A DNA stretch of 64,000 bases from Bacillota bacterium (GCA_023435565.1 JAEYRN010000052.1:1-64000), one strand, 5' to 3'. Counted from the first letter of the stretch, positions 1-7,586 are shown. Notes: a model not told the origin generated them from the sequence alone. Program-made: numbers and translations.

Positions 1-148
1 CTATAATGAACTCTCCTATTCGATCCGAGTAATCGGGATCGGATATTAACCAGGAATAGAATTTATTCGAATTAATACCGGCATTTATTACGGCTTGCCC
101 AGTACGATATTGACCGAAGGATATGGAATGTTCCAGATCATTATTGGT
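1..148 (-). CDS. partial HTH / small-terminase-like fragment, runs off left edge
   Basis: On the minus strand a frame stays open from just after a TGA (149-151) to the window edge, 49 codons. It reads like the helix-turn-helix of small terminase or resolvase-type proteins: a GQYRTGQAVINAG stretch followed by KFYSWLISDPDYSDRI (pattern: helix, Ala-Gly turn, then aromatic-x-x-Trp-Leu-x-x-Asp-Pro). There is no ATG, GTG or TTG start with a ribosome binding site between the stop and the motif, so it is either a remnant or a frameshifted gene. The C-terminal part lies outside the window. Function is inferred from pattern only. Confidence 0.3.
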
Positions 149-154
149 TCAATC

Positions 155-1321
155 TCAATATGTGTATTCATATTCAATGAAGCTAGGTTCCTCTTCTATC
201 TCGAAATAAGAACGGTCAATTTCACGGAAATCGTCGGGCGCGGTCATGCCGTTCCGTAAGCGCAGCAGACGCCGCTCGATGGCGTCGATGTTTCCGTTAT
301 CATCGTAGGTGTATAATGAAAGATCCCGTTTACCTCTAAGGGCGACATATTTTCCATTGGGACTTTCCAGATAACCGTCTTGTTTCCAGCCGCAAAAATC
401 CGGGTCCAAGCATAAGTCAAATTCCCATTTTTCCTTAAGACGCCCGTCGTCGTATACGTACTCCGTGACCTCCAAGCTGTCCCGGTCACCATCCCTGTAT
501 TCCCAGGTTTTGACCAGCCGGCCGTCGGAGGAACGAAAATGGCGAGTATGGATGGTCATCCCGCCAAAAAGCCCATCCTTCCGTAGATCTTTGGAAATGT
601 ATTTTTCATACGTCAGTCTGCCGTCCGAATCGTATTGGTAGATAAGCTTTCGGACATTCGGCAGGAAGCATTTTTCACGCGATTCATCTTTTATCAGACG
701 TCCTTGACGGTCGTATTGATATGCGGTTTCGGTCGTATCGACGTTTTGATGTCCGTAAAGGGCCGCGCGGGACATCGGAGAATAATTGTATATTTTATTG
801 ACGGAGCGTTTCAATTGTCCCAAGGTATTGTAGGTGAACGATTCCATTGAGTAACATTCTTCACTTTTCCGGTAGGTTTCAATTATCTCATTTAGATCCG
901 CTTCTTCTAAACGCGGATTAGAGCTGGGAGTGGCATAGTATACCTTGCCGTCCGGAGCAAAGGTGAGATATGGGAGTGACCGGTGAGTTATTTTCGTGGA
1001 CAATCTCCCCTCGTCGTCATAGGTATAAAGATGAAGATCGCGATAGGCCCAACTATAGTAATCAGCGACGAGCCTTCCATTTTCATATACATAGAGACGT
1101 TCCTCGGGATAGCGTCCTCTCTCGTCGTAGACCTGCACCAGATGCCCGTCGCTGTCAAAGCGGTAGTATATCTCGTCCTCATAATATTTGATGGTAACTG
1201 ATTTTAAATTACCACTAAAACCCATCGATTCTCTGGTTTTTACCGCCGCGTAACAAGAGACTGGAACGGCCATGGCGGTAAGAATCACGCAAAAACAAAT
1301 CATAATATGAAATATTTTCAT
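155..1321 (-). CDS. secreted YD-repeat (RHS-like) protein
   Basis: About 388 aa. A signal peptide is visible (basic MKIF start, hydrophobic stretch to SCYAA, residues 1-25). The rest is a series of YD-type repeats, each with an aromatic-x-Tyr-Asp-x-x-Gly-Arg-Leu core: FDSDGHLV, YDDEGRLS, YDRQGRLI, YDSDGRLT, YDDGRLKE, YDDNGNID. Such repeats form beta shells in Rhs/teneurin proteins. This one is short, has no RHS core PxxxxDPxG element and no toxin-like C-terminus, so it is a YD-repeat exoprotein rather than a full Rhs toxin. The start at 1321 is preferred over the ATG at 1339 because GAGGT lies 8 bases upstream of it. Substrate unknown. Confidence 0.6.
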   Translation of the reverse strand: MKIFHIMICFCVILTAMAVPVSCYAAVKTRESMGFSGNLKSVTIKYYEDEIYYRFDSDGHLVQVYDERGRYPEERLYVYENGRLVADYYSWAYRDLHLYTYDDEGRLSTKITHRSLPYLTFAPDGKVYYATPSSNPRLEEADLNEIIETYRKSEECYSMESFTYNTLGQLKRSVNKIYNYSPMSRAALYGHQNVDTTETAYQYDRQGRLIKDESREKCFLPNVRKLIYQYDSDGRLTYEKYISKDLRKDGLFGGMTIHTRHFRSSDGRLVKTWEYRDGDRDSLEVTEYVYDDGRLKEKWEFDLCLDPDFCGWKQDGYLESPNGKYVALRGKRDLSLYTYDDNGNIDAIERRLLRLRNGMTAPDDFREIDRSYFEIEEEPSFIEYEYTY

Positions 1322-1445
1322 TCTTATACCTCGATTCATCCGAAATTAAAAAGTCTGATTGTTCAAATATGATTTAATCAATATCGGTAGTAAGCCTATA
1401 TTTACCGCAATGAATGCTTGAATTGCTACTTCCCTATAGCACTTT

Positions 1446-1649
1446 TTAGCCCACACCAAAACCTTTATTAATAACTATTTGCGAGATTCTTTTCTTTATT
1501 CTCTTATTATTTATAATCGCAGCTAAGATATTGGTTAAAACCAGTAGAGCAATAAAACCGCAACTTCCACCAAGGGGCTTCGCATATTTTTCATCGATCA
1601 AGCCTTGACTGAATGAAAAAAGAAGAAAGGACAAACCCAATAGCATCAA
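1446..1649 (-). pseudogene. C-terminal half of a frameshifted membrane protein
   Basis: A 67-codon frame starting at TTG, with two hydrophobic stretches (LLGLSFLLFSF and GFIALLVLTNILAAII) and a basic end. It begins exactly inside the T11 run (minus strand; A run at 1648-1658) that ends the preceding gene. One extra T in the run would join the two frames into a single protein of about 244 aa and would complete a transmembrane helix across the junction. It has no ribosome binding site of its own, so I read it as the displaced 3' part of the gene at 1646-2179. Confidence 0.5.
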
Positions 1650-2179
1650 AAAAAAAAACGCAGGACGATATTTAAGTAGCTTTTATATTTAAAGAATCCA
1701 TATTTTTTATGGTCTTCCATATTAAAACCAAGCTCCGGAATTCCTAATAAATAAAGACCGTTAAATGATAAACTAAATCGATTCCATTTTCCAAAAAGAC
1801 ATTTACAGGTTAAATTGTTTTCCAGCAATCCCAACCAAGGTTCGGGAACAAAAAGTCTTCCTTTATCAGTGAAGTATTGGTTCCCTATTTTGCAGATTTC
1901 TTCAACTGATTCAAAGACGACCATTTTCATTTTTTTAGGTTTCCAAATTATTAGCCATCCAAAGATAAATAAGGAAAATCCCAACAAGAAGATAATATGC
2001 ATCAAATTTGATACGGAAATTAAATTTAGACCATTAAAAAATCTTACCCGACTTTTTAATAGCAGATACGTAACTGTTGTAAATGTAATCGAAAAGACAA
2101 TCGATAAAGTATACTTACCGATAATTTCATTTCTGGAGAGCTTTTTGATATACAAATTGATTGCTTCCGAAATTTCCAT
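1646..2179 (-). CDS. membrane protein, N-terminal part of a frameshifted gene
   Basis: 177 aa of unknown function. Start ATG 2179 has GAGGTG upstream. Two membrane helices are visible near residues 22-42 and 58-80 (MHIIFLLGFSLFIFGWLII), followed by a soluble stretch of about 90 residues with FESVEEICKIGNQYFTDKGR, which resembles bacterial PH-like membrane proteins. The frame ends in IVLRFFF followed by TGA, all produced by an 11-T homopolymer. The downstream 67-codon frame continues the hydrophobic sequence, so the true product may be longer (see the neighbouring entry). Sequencing error, transcriptional slippage and real inactivation are all possible. Confidence 0.5.
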   Translation of the reverse strand: MEISEAINLYIKKLSRNEIIGKYTLSIVFSITFTTVTYLLLKSRVRFFNGLNLISVSNLMHIIFLLGFSLFIFGWLIIWKPKKMKMVVFESVEEICKIGNQYFTDKGRLFVPEPWLGLLENNLTCKCLFGKWNRFSLSFNGLYLLGIPELGFNMEDHKKYGFFKYKSYLNIVLRFFF

Positions 2180-2307
2180 GAAGATACACCTCGAAAATTA
2201 TGTTTTATTTTTAATATTACAGCCAACTATATAAGATGAACTAAATCATACGAATAAACTCTCTCCTCTAAAAGCCGAACGGGAAAGAGTAAATAACAGA
2301 GTTTAGT

Positions 2308-2808
2308 TCAGCTTATATATGAAACTCGCTCCTTTATAAAAGCCGAGAACTCGGACAATTTGTTCGCTTCGGCAATGACCCGTTTGGGTATAAATCTGTA
2401 TTGACCCTTTGGCGAAATTAAGCCAAAGAAATAAAAATCTTTGGTCTCTGAGATATGTTTAATTTCGTTCCATGCCCACTTTTCCTCAACATCTTCAGTT
2501 TTCATAATGAACTTTTCGTTATCAAACGTATAAGTAATTTCAGCTTGCAGCTTTTTCGATTTATTAAAGTTGCTTCTGAGTTGCATGGGGCGGATCACAA
2601 AAAATACAATTATGAAAACCAACGGAAATCCAAAATGATTAAATGAAGATGAATAAGGTGATGTAAGAAATAATACTAATCCGAAAAGCGACAAAAAGGC
2701 CAGCATTATTAACAAAGTTAATATGAGGCGATTTTTAACGAGGACTAAATTGTTGGCCTTGACAAACTCATTGGCATTAATGGAACAAGAGAACGTGAAA
2801 GAATTCAT
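2308..2808 (-). CDS. YcxB-like membrane protein
   Basis: 166 aa. Starts at ATG 2808 behind AAAAGGAG with 9-base spacing. Two adjacent membrane helices (residues about 28-47 and 55-70) are followed by a PH-like soluble domain with TYTFDNEKFIMKTEDVEEKWAW, then WNEIKHISETKDFYFF and RFIPKR. This two-helix plus beta-domain layout and the W-x-x-I-x-x-I-x-E-x-x-x-x-x-Y-F pattern are those of the YcxB-like family, whose molecular role is not established. It is on the same strand as the upstream membrane protein but separated by about 130 bp, so probably independently transcribed. Confidence 0.6.
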   Translation of the reverse strand: MNSFTFSCSINANEFVKANNLVLVKNRLILTLLIMLAFLSLFGLVLFLTSPYSSSFNHFGFPLVFIIVFFVIRPMQLRSNFNKSKKLQAEITYTFDNEKFIMKTEDVEEKWAWNEIKHISETKDFYFFGLISPKGQYRFIPKRVIAEANKLSEFSAFIKERVSYIS

Positions 2809-3026
2809 GATAATCCACTCCTTTTAAGATAGTCACAATTTCAGCTAACGTCACAAATAATGAGTATTTTTATACCAATTTAAACATTTTTTATTCTAAA
2901 CTTCAATTAAACTCCGGTATGATCCCGTTCAAACTTTAGTATAATTTGAATCATTAAGTAAGCAAGTTTCATAAAAAAATTTATTTCTTAAATTTAGAAT
3001 ACCTTTTTTAAAAAATCAATTCAATA

Positions 3027-3062
3027 TGACATTTGTAATAATGAGCAATGACATTTGTCATT
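3027..3062. promoter_or_regulatory. operator-like palindrome with a second half copy
   Basis: A perfect inverted repeat, AATGACA-TT-TGTCATT, lies at 3047-3062. The decamer TGACATTTGT inside it also occurs at 3027-3036, exactly 22 bp upstream (two helical turns), and again at 5931-5940 inside the promoter of the excisionase-type HTH gene. The arrangement is that of a dimeric repressor operator. The regulator is unknown. Confidence 0.4.
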
Positions 3063-3151
3063 TTAGCGGGAAGTAATACAGGATGCGGGGATATGGATGG
3101 TCGGGCTTTATCCGTGGAAATCTAAAATACGTTAATTCATGATTTTGGTTT

Positions 3152-3382
3152 AAATACTAAACGTTTAGTAAAAATCATTAATCAATAGGTATCAATCATC
3201 CAACGCTAAGTAAAACTTACCAAACACTTAGTAAAATTAACTAAACGATTGGTTCCAATCAATAAACGGTAAATAAAATCTATCAAACATTAAGTGGAAA
3301 TCATCAAACGATTAGTGAATTTTATTTAATGATTAATAAAAATCACTAAACGATAGGTTCCGATTGCCAAACATTTTGTTAC
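3152..3382. repeat. eleven tandem 21-bp degenerate repeats
   Basis: Eleven consecutive units of exactly 21 bp, with no length variation, begin at 3152, 3173, 3194, 3215, 3236, 3257, 3278, 3299, 3320, 3341 and 3362. A typical unit (3299-3319) is AATCATCAAACGATTAGTGA plus A. The conserved part is a YAAACG-like core followed by an A-rich 3' end. 21 bp equals two helical turns, so sites and A-tracts recur on one face of the helix. Translating the units gives stops in every frame, so this is not a protein repeat. It resembles an iteron or multi-site operator array, or a bent-DNA element, upstream of the gene at 3600. Confidence 0.75.
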
Positions 3383-3599
3383 TTGGGGGTCTGTCAGGGT
3401 CTGTCAATTTTTTTGTGTAAACTCCAAATATCAAGTTAAAATTGGCTTAACCCGTAACTTACTAAAATTGTTGATTAATGATTTATATGGTAAAATGTTA
3501 TTGTTTGGGTAGAGGGGACGAGGATTTTTTAGGGTTAAGATACATGAGTTTTAGGATAGTCAGTAGTTATAAAGAATGTTTTGAAAAAGAAGGTTACTT

Positions 3600-4496
3600 A
3601 TGAAAGAATTACCGAAAAATGAAAGCGAGTTTAACCAAATGATGGAGTCTCTTGATGAGCAATTTAAAAATATGGGGATTCCCATTTATGCTCGTGAATT
3701 ACGTGCAGGATCAGAAATTTCTCGTATTTTTAATATAAAAATACCTATTGTTGGCCAAGAACAAGCAATACCCGGCGATTATATTGGAGCAAGTTTATCT
3801 GGTCATATTACAAAATGGTATAAAGAACGTTATGGTGATAAGTTAATAGTTAGTTTTAGTCCTGGCCAAATAGTTGTATTAATTAGAAAAGATCCATATC
3901 GGTTAACCCTACCAAGGATATATGGCCAAGTGTCATTGATCTGTGATAAAACTTTAAAAGTTTATCCTGAAACAGGAGTTTATAATCCTATATTGGGGAA
4001 AAAGATAGGAGTTTTTAATATTTTAAATACTATTGAAGGCTTGACATCAACATTAGCAAATAGATTATCTGAAAATGAATTAAAAGAGATAATGGATCTC
4101 TTTATAAAAGCCCTTGATACTTTTTATAAATTAGAAAAAAAAAGAGATTTGAAATATTTAATGGAGGCAAAAGCCGATTTTGAAACAGCAGTTAATAATA
4201 TACTTTCAAACAAGCCACAGTTTGGGCAATCGAAGTGGGCTTCTTTACAGTTTGTTGAAAAAATAATGAAAGGCTTTTTATTATATCATTTGGATAGGAT
4301 TCCATTTACTCATAATTTGACTGAGCTTAATAACCTGTTAATAGAAAATGGTATAGATGTAATCCCAGAAGAATTAATAAACAAAATCCAGTGTTCTCCC
4401 GGAATAAGATATGATGGTTCATTAGTTAATCAAGATAATGCAATAAAAGCTCATCATGCATCTATTGAATTAATATCTTTGCTTTTAACGAACTAA
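3600..4496 (+). CDS. unknown protein with C-terminal HEPN-like domain
   Basis: 298 aa. ATG behind AAGAAGG. Residues 1-150 are an unrecognised globular domain. From about residue 190 the pattern is HEPN-like: a first helix AKADFETAVNNIL, then SKWASLQFVEKIMKGFLLYH, where family members often have FHAQQAVEKALKALL, then THNLTELNNLL, and a last helix after GIRYDG with NAIKAHHASIELISLL. HEPN domains are all-helical RNA-binding or RNase modules common in toxin-antitoxin, abortive infection and CRISPR-associated proteins. The classic R-x4-6-H pair is not clear, so catalytic activity is doubtful. It lies 218 bp downstream of the 21-bp repeat array and is AT-rich like the rest of this island. Confidence 0.5.
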   Translation: MKELPKNESEFNQMMESLDEQFKNMGIPIYARELRAGSEISRIFNIKIPIVGQEQAIPGDYIGASLSGHITKWYKERYGDKLIVSFSPGQIVVLIRKDPYRLTLPRIYGQVSLICDKTLKVYPETGVYNPILGKKIGVFNILNTIEGLTSTLANRLSENELKEIMDLFIKALDTFYKLEKKRDLKYLMEAKADFETAVNNILSNKPQFGQSKWASLQFVEKIMKGFLLYHLDRIPFTHNLTELNNLLIENGIDVIPEELINKIQCSPGIRYDGSLVNQDNAIKAHHASIELISLLLTN

Positions 4497-4532
4497 TATA
4501 ATCACATAGGGTAAGTGGATTTCGATTTGTAA

Positions 4533-4691
4533 CCCGCGCATGAATATAGTGAAATTATAAGAAAAGCTGGAAATCAAGGCACCCATTCTGATAAAGATTT
4601 AGATCTTCCAGCGTTTAGTTTACAAGATGCATGGGACTTATATGACCTTTTTTCAGAATTTTTTTTTGAAGTTTTTAGTAAACTACTGTAA
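4533..4691 (+). pseudogene. remnant of a DUF4145-like (HEPN superfamily) gene
   Basis: An open stretch with no start codon runs from just after TAA (4530-4532) to TAA at 4689-4691. It encodes HEYSEIIRKAGNQGTHSD, then FSLQDAWDLYDLFSEFFF. The R-K-x-G-N-x-x-x-H motif followed by a helix is the C-terminal signature of DUF4145-type proteins. Everything upstream is missing, so this is a 3' fragment left between the two HEPN-like genes. Confidence 0.5.
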
Positions 4692-4789
4692 TACAAAAAG
4701 CAAGAAAAGGATAATAGAAAGACGAAAATTAATAATTCATAAATTATAGTTCCTCCGGTATCAAGAGCTAAACCGGAGGATTCAGCATG

Positions 4790-4975
4790 GGGATATGAGT
4801 CGATGCAAATAAATACCAGATAACAAAATTTTCATGCTCCGGACATGTTTGCAGGTCACTGTTGCAACCCCGCCTCACTGGACTGTAATCGCTACCAAGG
4901 AGAAGGCATCCGGTGGTCTGGTTCGTCGGCGCCGTAAAAACGGCCATTAGACGACGCGTAAAGACCAGTGCATCG
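4790..4975. other. GC-rich patch of foreign character
   Basis: This stretch is clearly more GC-rich than the AT-rich genes on either side. It holds a nested hairpin (CGTCG 4924-4928 with CGACG 4952-4956, and GCCGT 4931-4935 with ACGGC 4940-4944). Open frames exist on both strands across it (including about 80 codons on the minus strand ending at 4768), but neither has a ribosome binding site or a recognisable domain. It could be an IS or intron scar; I cannot name it. Confidence 0.3.
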
Positions 4976-5013
4976 TGTACTGGATTAGGATGATATCCTC
5001 TGGAGGGATTCAA

Positions 5014-5913
5014 TTGCCCAAATTTTCAACTGGTTATATTGTTTCAACAAGTGAAATAAAGTCTGAAGAAGTCGTTGGTAAAAACTTCAGAATAATTTTT
5101 AGAGAATCCCTTAATGGAAAAGAAGTGGTTGTTGATGCTAAATCGTATACTACAGCAAAAAAGGTGTCCAAACTAATACATGCTTCTTTAACCTTGTTAT
5201 ACAGCCATCCTTTGACATATAGTCCACCTGCTATACGGGAGAAAGATAATGATTTTGTTGAAGAAGGAGAAATTAGATTTTACTCGTGCTCTGAAATTGT
5301 CAAAGCGTGTGAAATTGCTTGTTATGCTTCTTTTAAAAGGAAACATTATTACTCACTTTTTAAATATCATTTAGCTTGTGATCTTCACTCGAATTATGTT
5401 ATTGACTTAGATCCTAGAAGTAGTATTTATCATAGATTATCTCCTTTTCCAGATGATCATATTAGAATGGGATATTCAATTGTAATTTTTTACTCGGTAC
5501 TTGAAGAATTAGGAGCAGAAATAAGAGCAAGTGCAAAAAATCCAAGTAAATTAGCAGACGGAAGCTGGAATCCTGTTGTAAAAAATGATTTGGAGAAGCG
5601 GCTAAAAAAATTAGGAATCAATATAGAAAGAAAAATATATTGGGAATTACGGAGTACTCCTACGAAAATTGAAAGAAAGAAAAAACTAAGTATTAATAAT
5701 AAGGTTGAATGGGCATACGGATATGTTCGAGATTTAGAAATACCTCTTATTGAAGCTATTTCTATAATAAGTTGGATTAGAAGCTGTATCGTAGCCCATA
5801 AGGTTAAAGATATGATTGGTTCAATATCTATTTATAACGTTTCTAATGCAAATCATTTATCAAGAATTATTTTATTGGAGTCAATGGGTTTCCTTAAAGA
5901 TTTATTTACTTAG
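5014..5913 (+). CDS. unknown protein with HEPN-type R-x5-H motif
   Basis: About 299 aa. The frame is open from 4975, but GGAGGG at 5002-5007 lies 6 bases before TTG 5014, so the product should begin MPKFSTGY. The N-terminal 100 residues are mixed alpha/beta. The C-terminal half is helical: YSIVIFYSVLEELGAEIRAS, then ADGSWNPVVKNDLEKRLKKLGI, VRDLEIPLIEAISIISWIRSCIVAHK and LSRIILLESMGFL. The RSCIVAH segment (R-x5-H) fits the HEPN RNase signature R-x4-6-H at the start of a helix. Family and target are unknown; a defence or RNA-cleaving role is inference only. It is preceded by the DUF4145-like remnant and the GC-rich patch. Confidence 0.5.
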   Translation: MPKFSTGYIVSTSEIKSEEVVGKNFRIIFRESLNGKEVVVDAKSYTTAKKVSKLIHASLTLLYSHPLTYSPPAIREKDNDFVEEGEIRFYSCSEIVKACEIACYASFKRKHYYSLFKYHLACDLHSNYVIDLDPRSSIYHRLSPFPDDHIRMGYSIVIFYSVLEELGAEIRASAKNPSKLADGSWNPVVKNDLEKRLKKLGINIERKIYWELRSTPTKIERKKKLSINNKVEWAYGYVRDLEIPLIEAISIISWIRSCIVAHKVKDMIGSISIYNVSNANHLSRIILLESMGFLKDLFT

Positions 5914-5929
5914 AAGAGATAAAACATTC

Positions 5930-5958
5930 TTGACATTTGTCTATCATAGTCATATACT
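5930..5958 (+). promoter_or_regulatory. sigma-A promoter of the excisionase-type HTH gene
   Basis: TTGACA at 5930-5935 and TATACT at 5953-5958 are separated by 17 bp. The -35 box lies within TGACATTTGT, the same decamer found twice at 3027-3058, so a shared repressor could cover it. Confidence 0.65.
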
Positions 5959-5991
5959 TTCTAATATAGACTAATTTATTCTAATAAAAAC

Positions 5992-6186
5992 ATGAAAGGG
6001 GGATTTAAGGTCGAGGAAATTCTAACAAAAGAAGAATTGGCAACCTATCTAAAAGTCACAGAAAGAACGATTGACCGACTTAGAAAAAAGGGAATGCCTT
6101 TTCTTAAAGTCGGCGATTCCGTCAGATTTAAAAAGGATGCCATTCTTAAGTGGCTTGAAGAAAATTCCCAGGAAGAACAAAAGTAA
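5992..6186 (+). CDS. excisionase-family (MerR-type) HTH DNA-binding protein
   Basis: 64 aa, one compact winged-helix domain: ILTKEELATYLKVTERTIDRL (helix-turn-helix), GMPFLKVGDSVRFKKDAILKWLEE (wing and last helix). This is the HTH_17/excisionase fold used by Xis proteins and by small regulators. The promoter at 5930 puts transcription start close to 5965. ATG 5992 lacks a Shine-Dalgarno, while AAAGGGGG lies just inside the frame (5995-6001); homologues usually begin near the EEIL segment, so the real start is uncertain. No integrase is next to it, so it is more likely a regulator of the island than a functional excisionase. Confidence 0.7.
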   Translation: MKGGFKVEEILTKEELATYLKVTERTIDRLRKKGMPFLKVGDSVRFKKDAILKWLEENSQEEQK

Positions 6187-6236
6187 AAGGAAGCCAGTCA
6201 CCTTCGACAAGTCCCCGACTTCCTCAGTGAAACACC

Positions 6237-6291
6237 CCTTGAAAGGTATGCTTCTCTTACATTATAGCAGAAGACATAACCTCCTTCAAGG
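6237..6291 (+). other. long imperfect hairpin upstream of the small frameshifted gene
   Basis: CCTTGAA at 6237-6243 pairs with TTCAAGG at 6285-6291, and the inner GGTATGCTTCT pairs imperfectly with AGAAGACATAACC. It sits 24 bases before the ATG at 6315 and leaves its ribosome binding site free. It could be a terminator for the HTH gene without a T-tract, or a leader structure. Confidence 0.35.
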
Positions 6292-6314
6292 CGAACAAAA
6301 AGGAGGATTAATTT

Positions 6315-6621
6315 ATGTTAAAAAAGTTCAACCGATATTTCAAGGATTTTATCCTCAACCGGACGGAAGAAATCAGTAAAAAGATTTTATATAACAATAA
6401 ACGCTACCGGGAACTAAACTTACAAATTATCGATCTCCAACACACGCTTACGGATAATCTCCCCCCTCAACTACAACCCTTGGTTAAACCGGTATGACGA
6501 AGCCGAAGCAGAACAAGACGGCATAGCGATGACGGCCATGTATCGACAAGGTTTTATGGATGGGGTAAAGTCCATAAATTTAATAATTAAATATAGGAGA
6601 ATACATAAAGAAAAAGTGTAA
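6315..6621 (+). pseudogene. frameshifted small hypothetical protein
   Basis: ATG 6315 has a strong AAGGAGG upstream. The first frame (MLKKFNRYFKDFILNRTEE to TDNLPPQLQ) ends at TGA after 60 codons. Beyond a six-C run at 6461-6466 the other frame continues with NPWLNRYDEAEAEQDGIAMT and AMYRQGFMDGVKSIN to TAA 6619-6621. This second part has the E-x-E-Q-D-x-x-A-x-x-x-x-Y-R-Q-G-F-x-D-G pattern of small Bacillota proteins of unknown function. Removing one C restores a single protein of about 101 aa. The frameshift could be real or a sequencing error. Confidence 0.55.
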
Positions 6622-6687
6622 AGAGATAGGAAAAAGGGTTAAAGTATTTACTGGAACATCTCAACCTTCATATTTATATTCCTGGTA

Positions 6688-6716
6688 TTGTTTGCCTCCA
6701 ATGAATATACTATAAT
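6688..6716 (+). promoter_or_regulatory. sigma-A promoter of the Rpn-family nuclease gene
   Basis: TTGTTT at 6688-6693 and a perfect TATAAT at 6711-6716 with 17-bp spacing, ending 27 bp before the start codon at 6744. Confidence 0.6.
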
Positions 6717-6743
6717 TAAATTATAAACACTAGGAGAAACCAT

Positions 6744-7586
6744 ATGGAACGGCTTAATCCGTTAAATGACTATGCTTTCAAACAAATCATGGAAAAAGAC
6801 AATTTAATTGCTTTCCTAAATGCCGTTCTCGACCCGGATGATCAAAAAAAGTTGGTTTCATTAGAACTACTCGATAACAATTCGGAATTAACCAAAGAAA
6901 TGATCATCGACAAAACCGGACGGCTTGATATTAGGGCCAAAACAGCCGACGGGATGCAGATTGACATTGAGGTTCAAATCAATAATCAAAAGAATATGGA
7001 CAAACGGACCCTGTTTTATTGGGGAAAGTTATTTCTGGAGGGAATCAAACAAGGGGAAGACTATATTAAATTGGCCAAGGTAATCACTGTTAATATTTTG
7101 GACTTTGATTATCTGGACATTCCCAAATTTCATTCTCAATATCACTTATGGGAAGACGGCGAGGAAAACTATCTCCTTACGGACTTAATCGAAGTTCACT
7201 TTATTGAGTTACCAAAATTCAAGCGGTTTAACTCAAAAGATTTGAAAGGAAATCCATTGCATCGATGGCTTAAATTTTTTGACAAAATGCTGCCGGAGGA
7301 AGAATTAAAGGAGTTGATAGAGATGGATAGCGCAATTAAAAGGGCGGAGAAAAAGCTTGAGTATATAAGCAGTGATGAAGAGGCATTGGCCTTGTATCGG
7401 GCGCGTGAGGATTCGGCGCATGAACGGGCTAATCTGATTTATACCGGAAGGATGGAAGGAAAAGAAGAAGTTGCTAAAAATATGCTTGCAAAAAATATGT
7501 CGCTTGATTTGATTGCCGAGATTACTGGTCTTTCGACAGAAGAAATAAAAGCTTTACAAGGGGAAAGCAATGATAAAACTCATTAA
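6744..7586 (+). CDS. Rpn family / PD-(D/E)XK nuclease-transposase-like protein
   Basis: 280 aa. Starts RLNPLNDYAFKQIM, the hallmark N-terminus of the Rpn (recombination-promoting nuclease) family, also annotated as PD-(D/E)XK nuclease family transposase. The catalytic fold is visible as KTGRLDIRAKTADGMQIDIEVQI (about residues 53-75), with the Asp and the E-x-Q positions intact, then KRTLFYWGKLF. The C-terminus carries the usual YTGRMEGKEEVAKNML repeat-like helix, often the variable target-facing end. Family members are DNA endonucleases linked to recombination and phage defence. AGGAG precedes ATG 6744. Expressed from its own promoter. Confidence 0.85.
   Translation: MERLNPLNDYAFKQIMEKDNLIAFLNAVLDPDDQKKLVSLELLDNNSELTKEMIIDKTGRLDIRAKTADGMQIDIEVQINNQKNMDKRTLFYWGKLFLEGIKQGEDYIKLAKVITVNILDFDYLDIPKFHSQYHLWEDGEENYLLTDLIEVHFIELPKFKRFNSKDLKGNPLHRWLKFFDKMLPEEELKELIEMDSAIKRAEKKLEYISSDEEALALYRAREDSAHERANLIYTGRMEGKEEVAKNMLAKNMSLDLIAEITGLSTEEIKALQGESNDKTH

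Noticed and set aside
3152..3382. CRISPR array
   Set aside because: Units are contiguous 21-bp degenerate repeats with no constant repeat plus variable spacer pattern, and no cas genes are nearby.
4768..5013. Minus-strand 80-codon frame as a gene
   Set aside because: No ribosome binding site, no recognisable domain, sits in a GC-rich patch where long open frames arise easily and overlaps the start of the 5014 gene.
6071..6379. 102-codon plus-strand frame overlapping the excisionase-type gene
   Set aside because: It is the shifted reading of the HTH gene and leader, without a binding site or domain; the HTH gene and the frame starting at 6315 explain the region.
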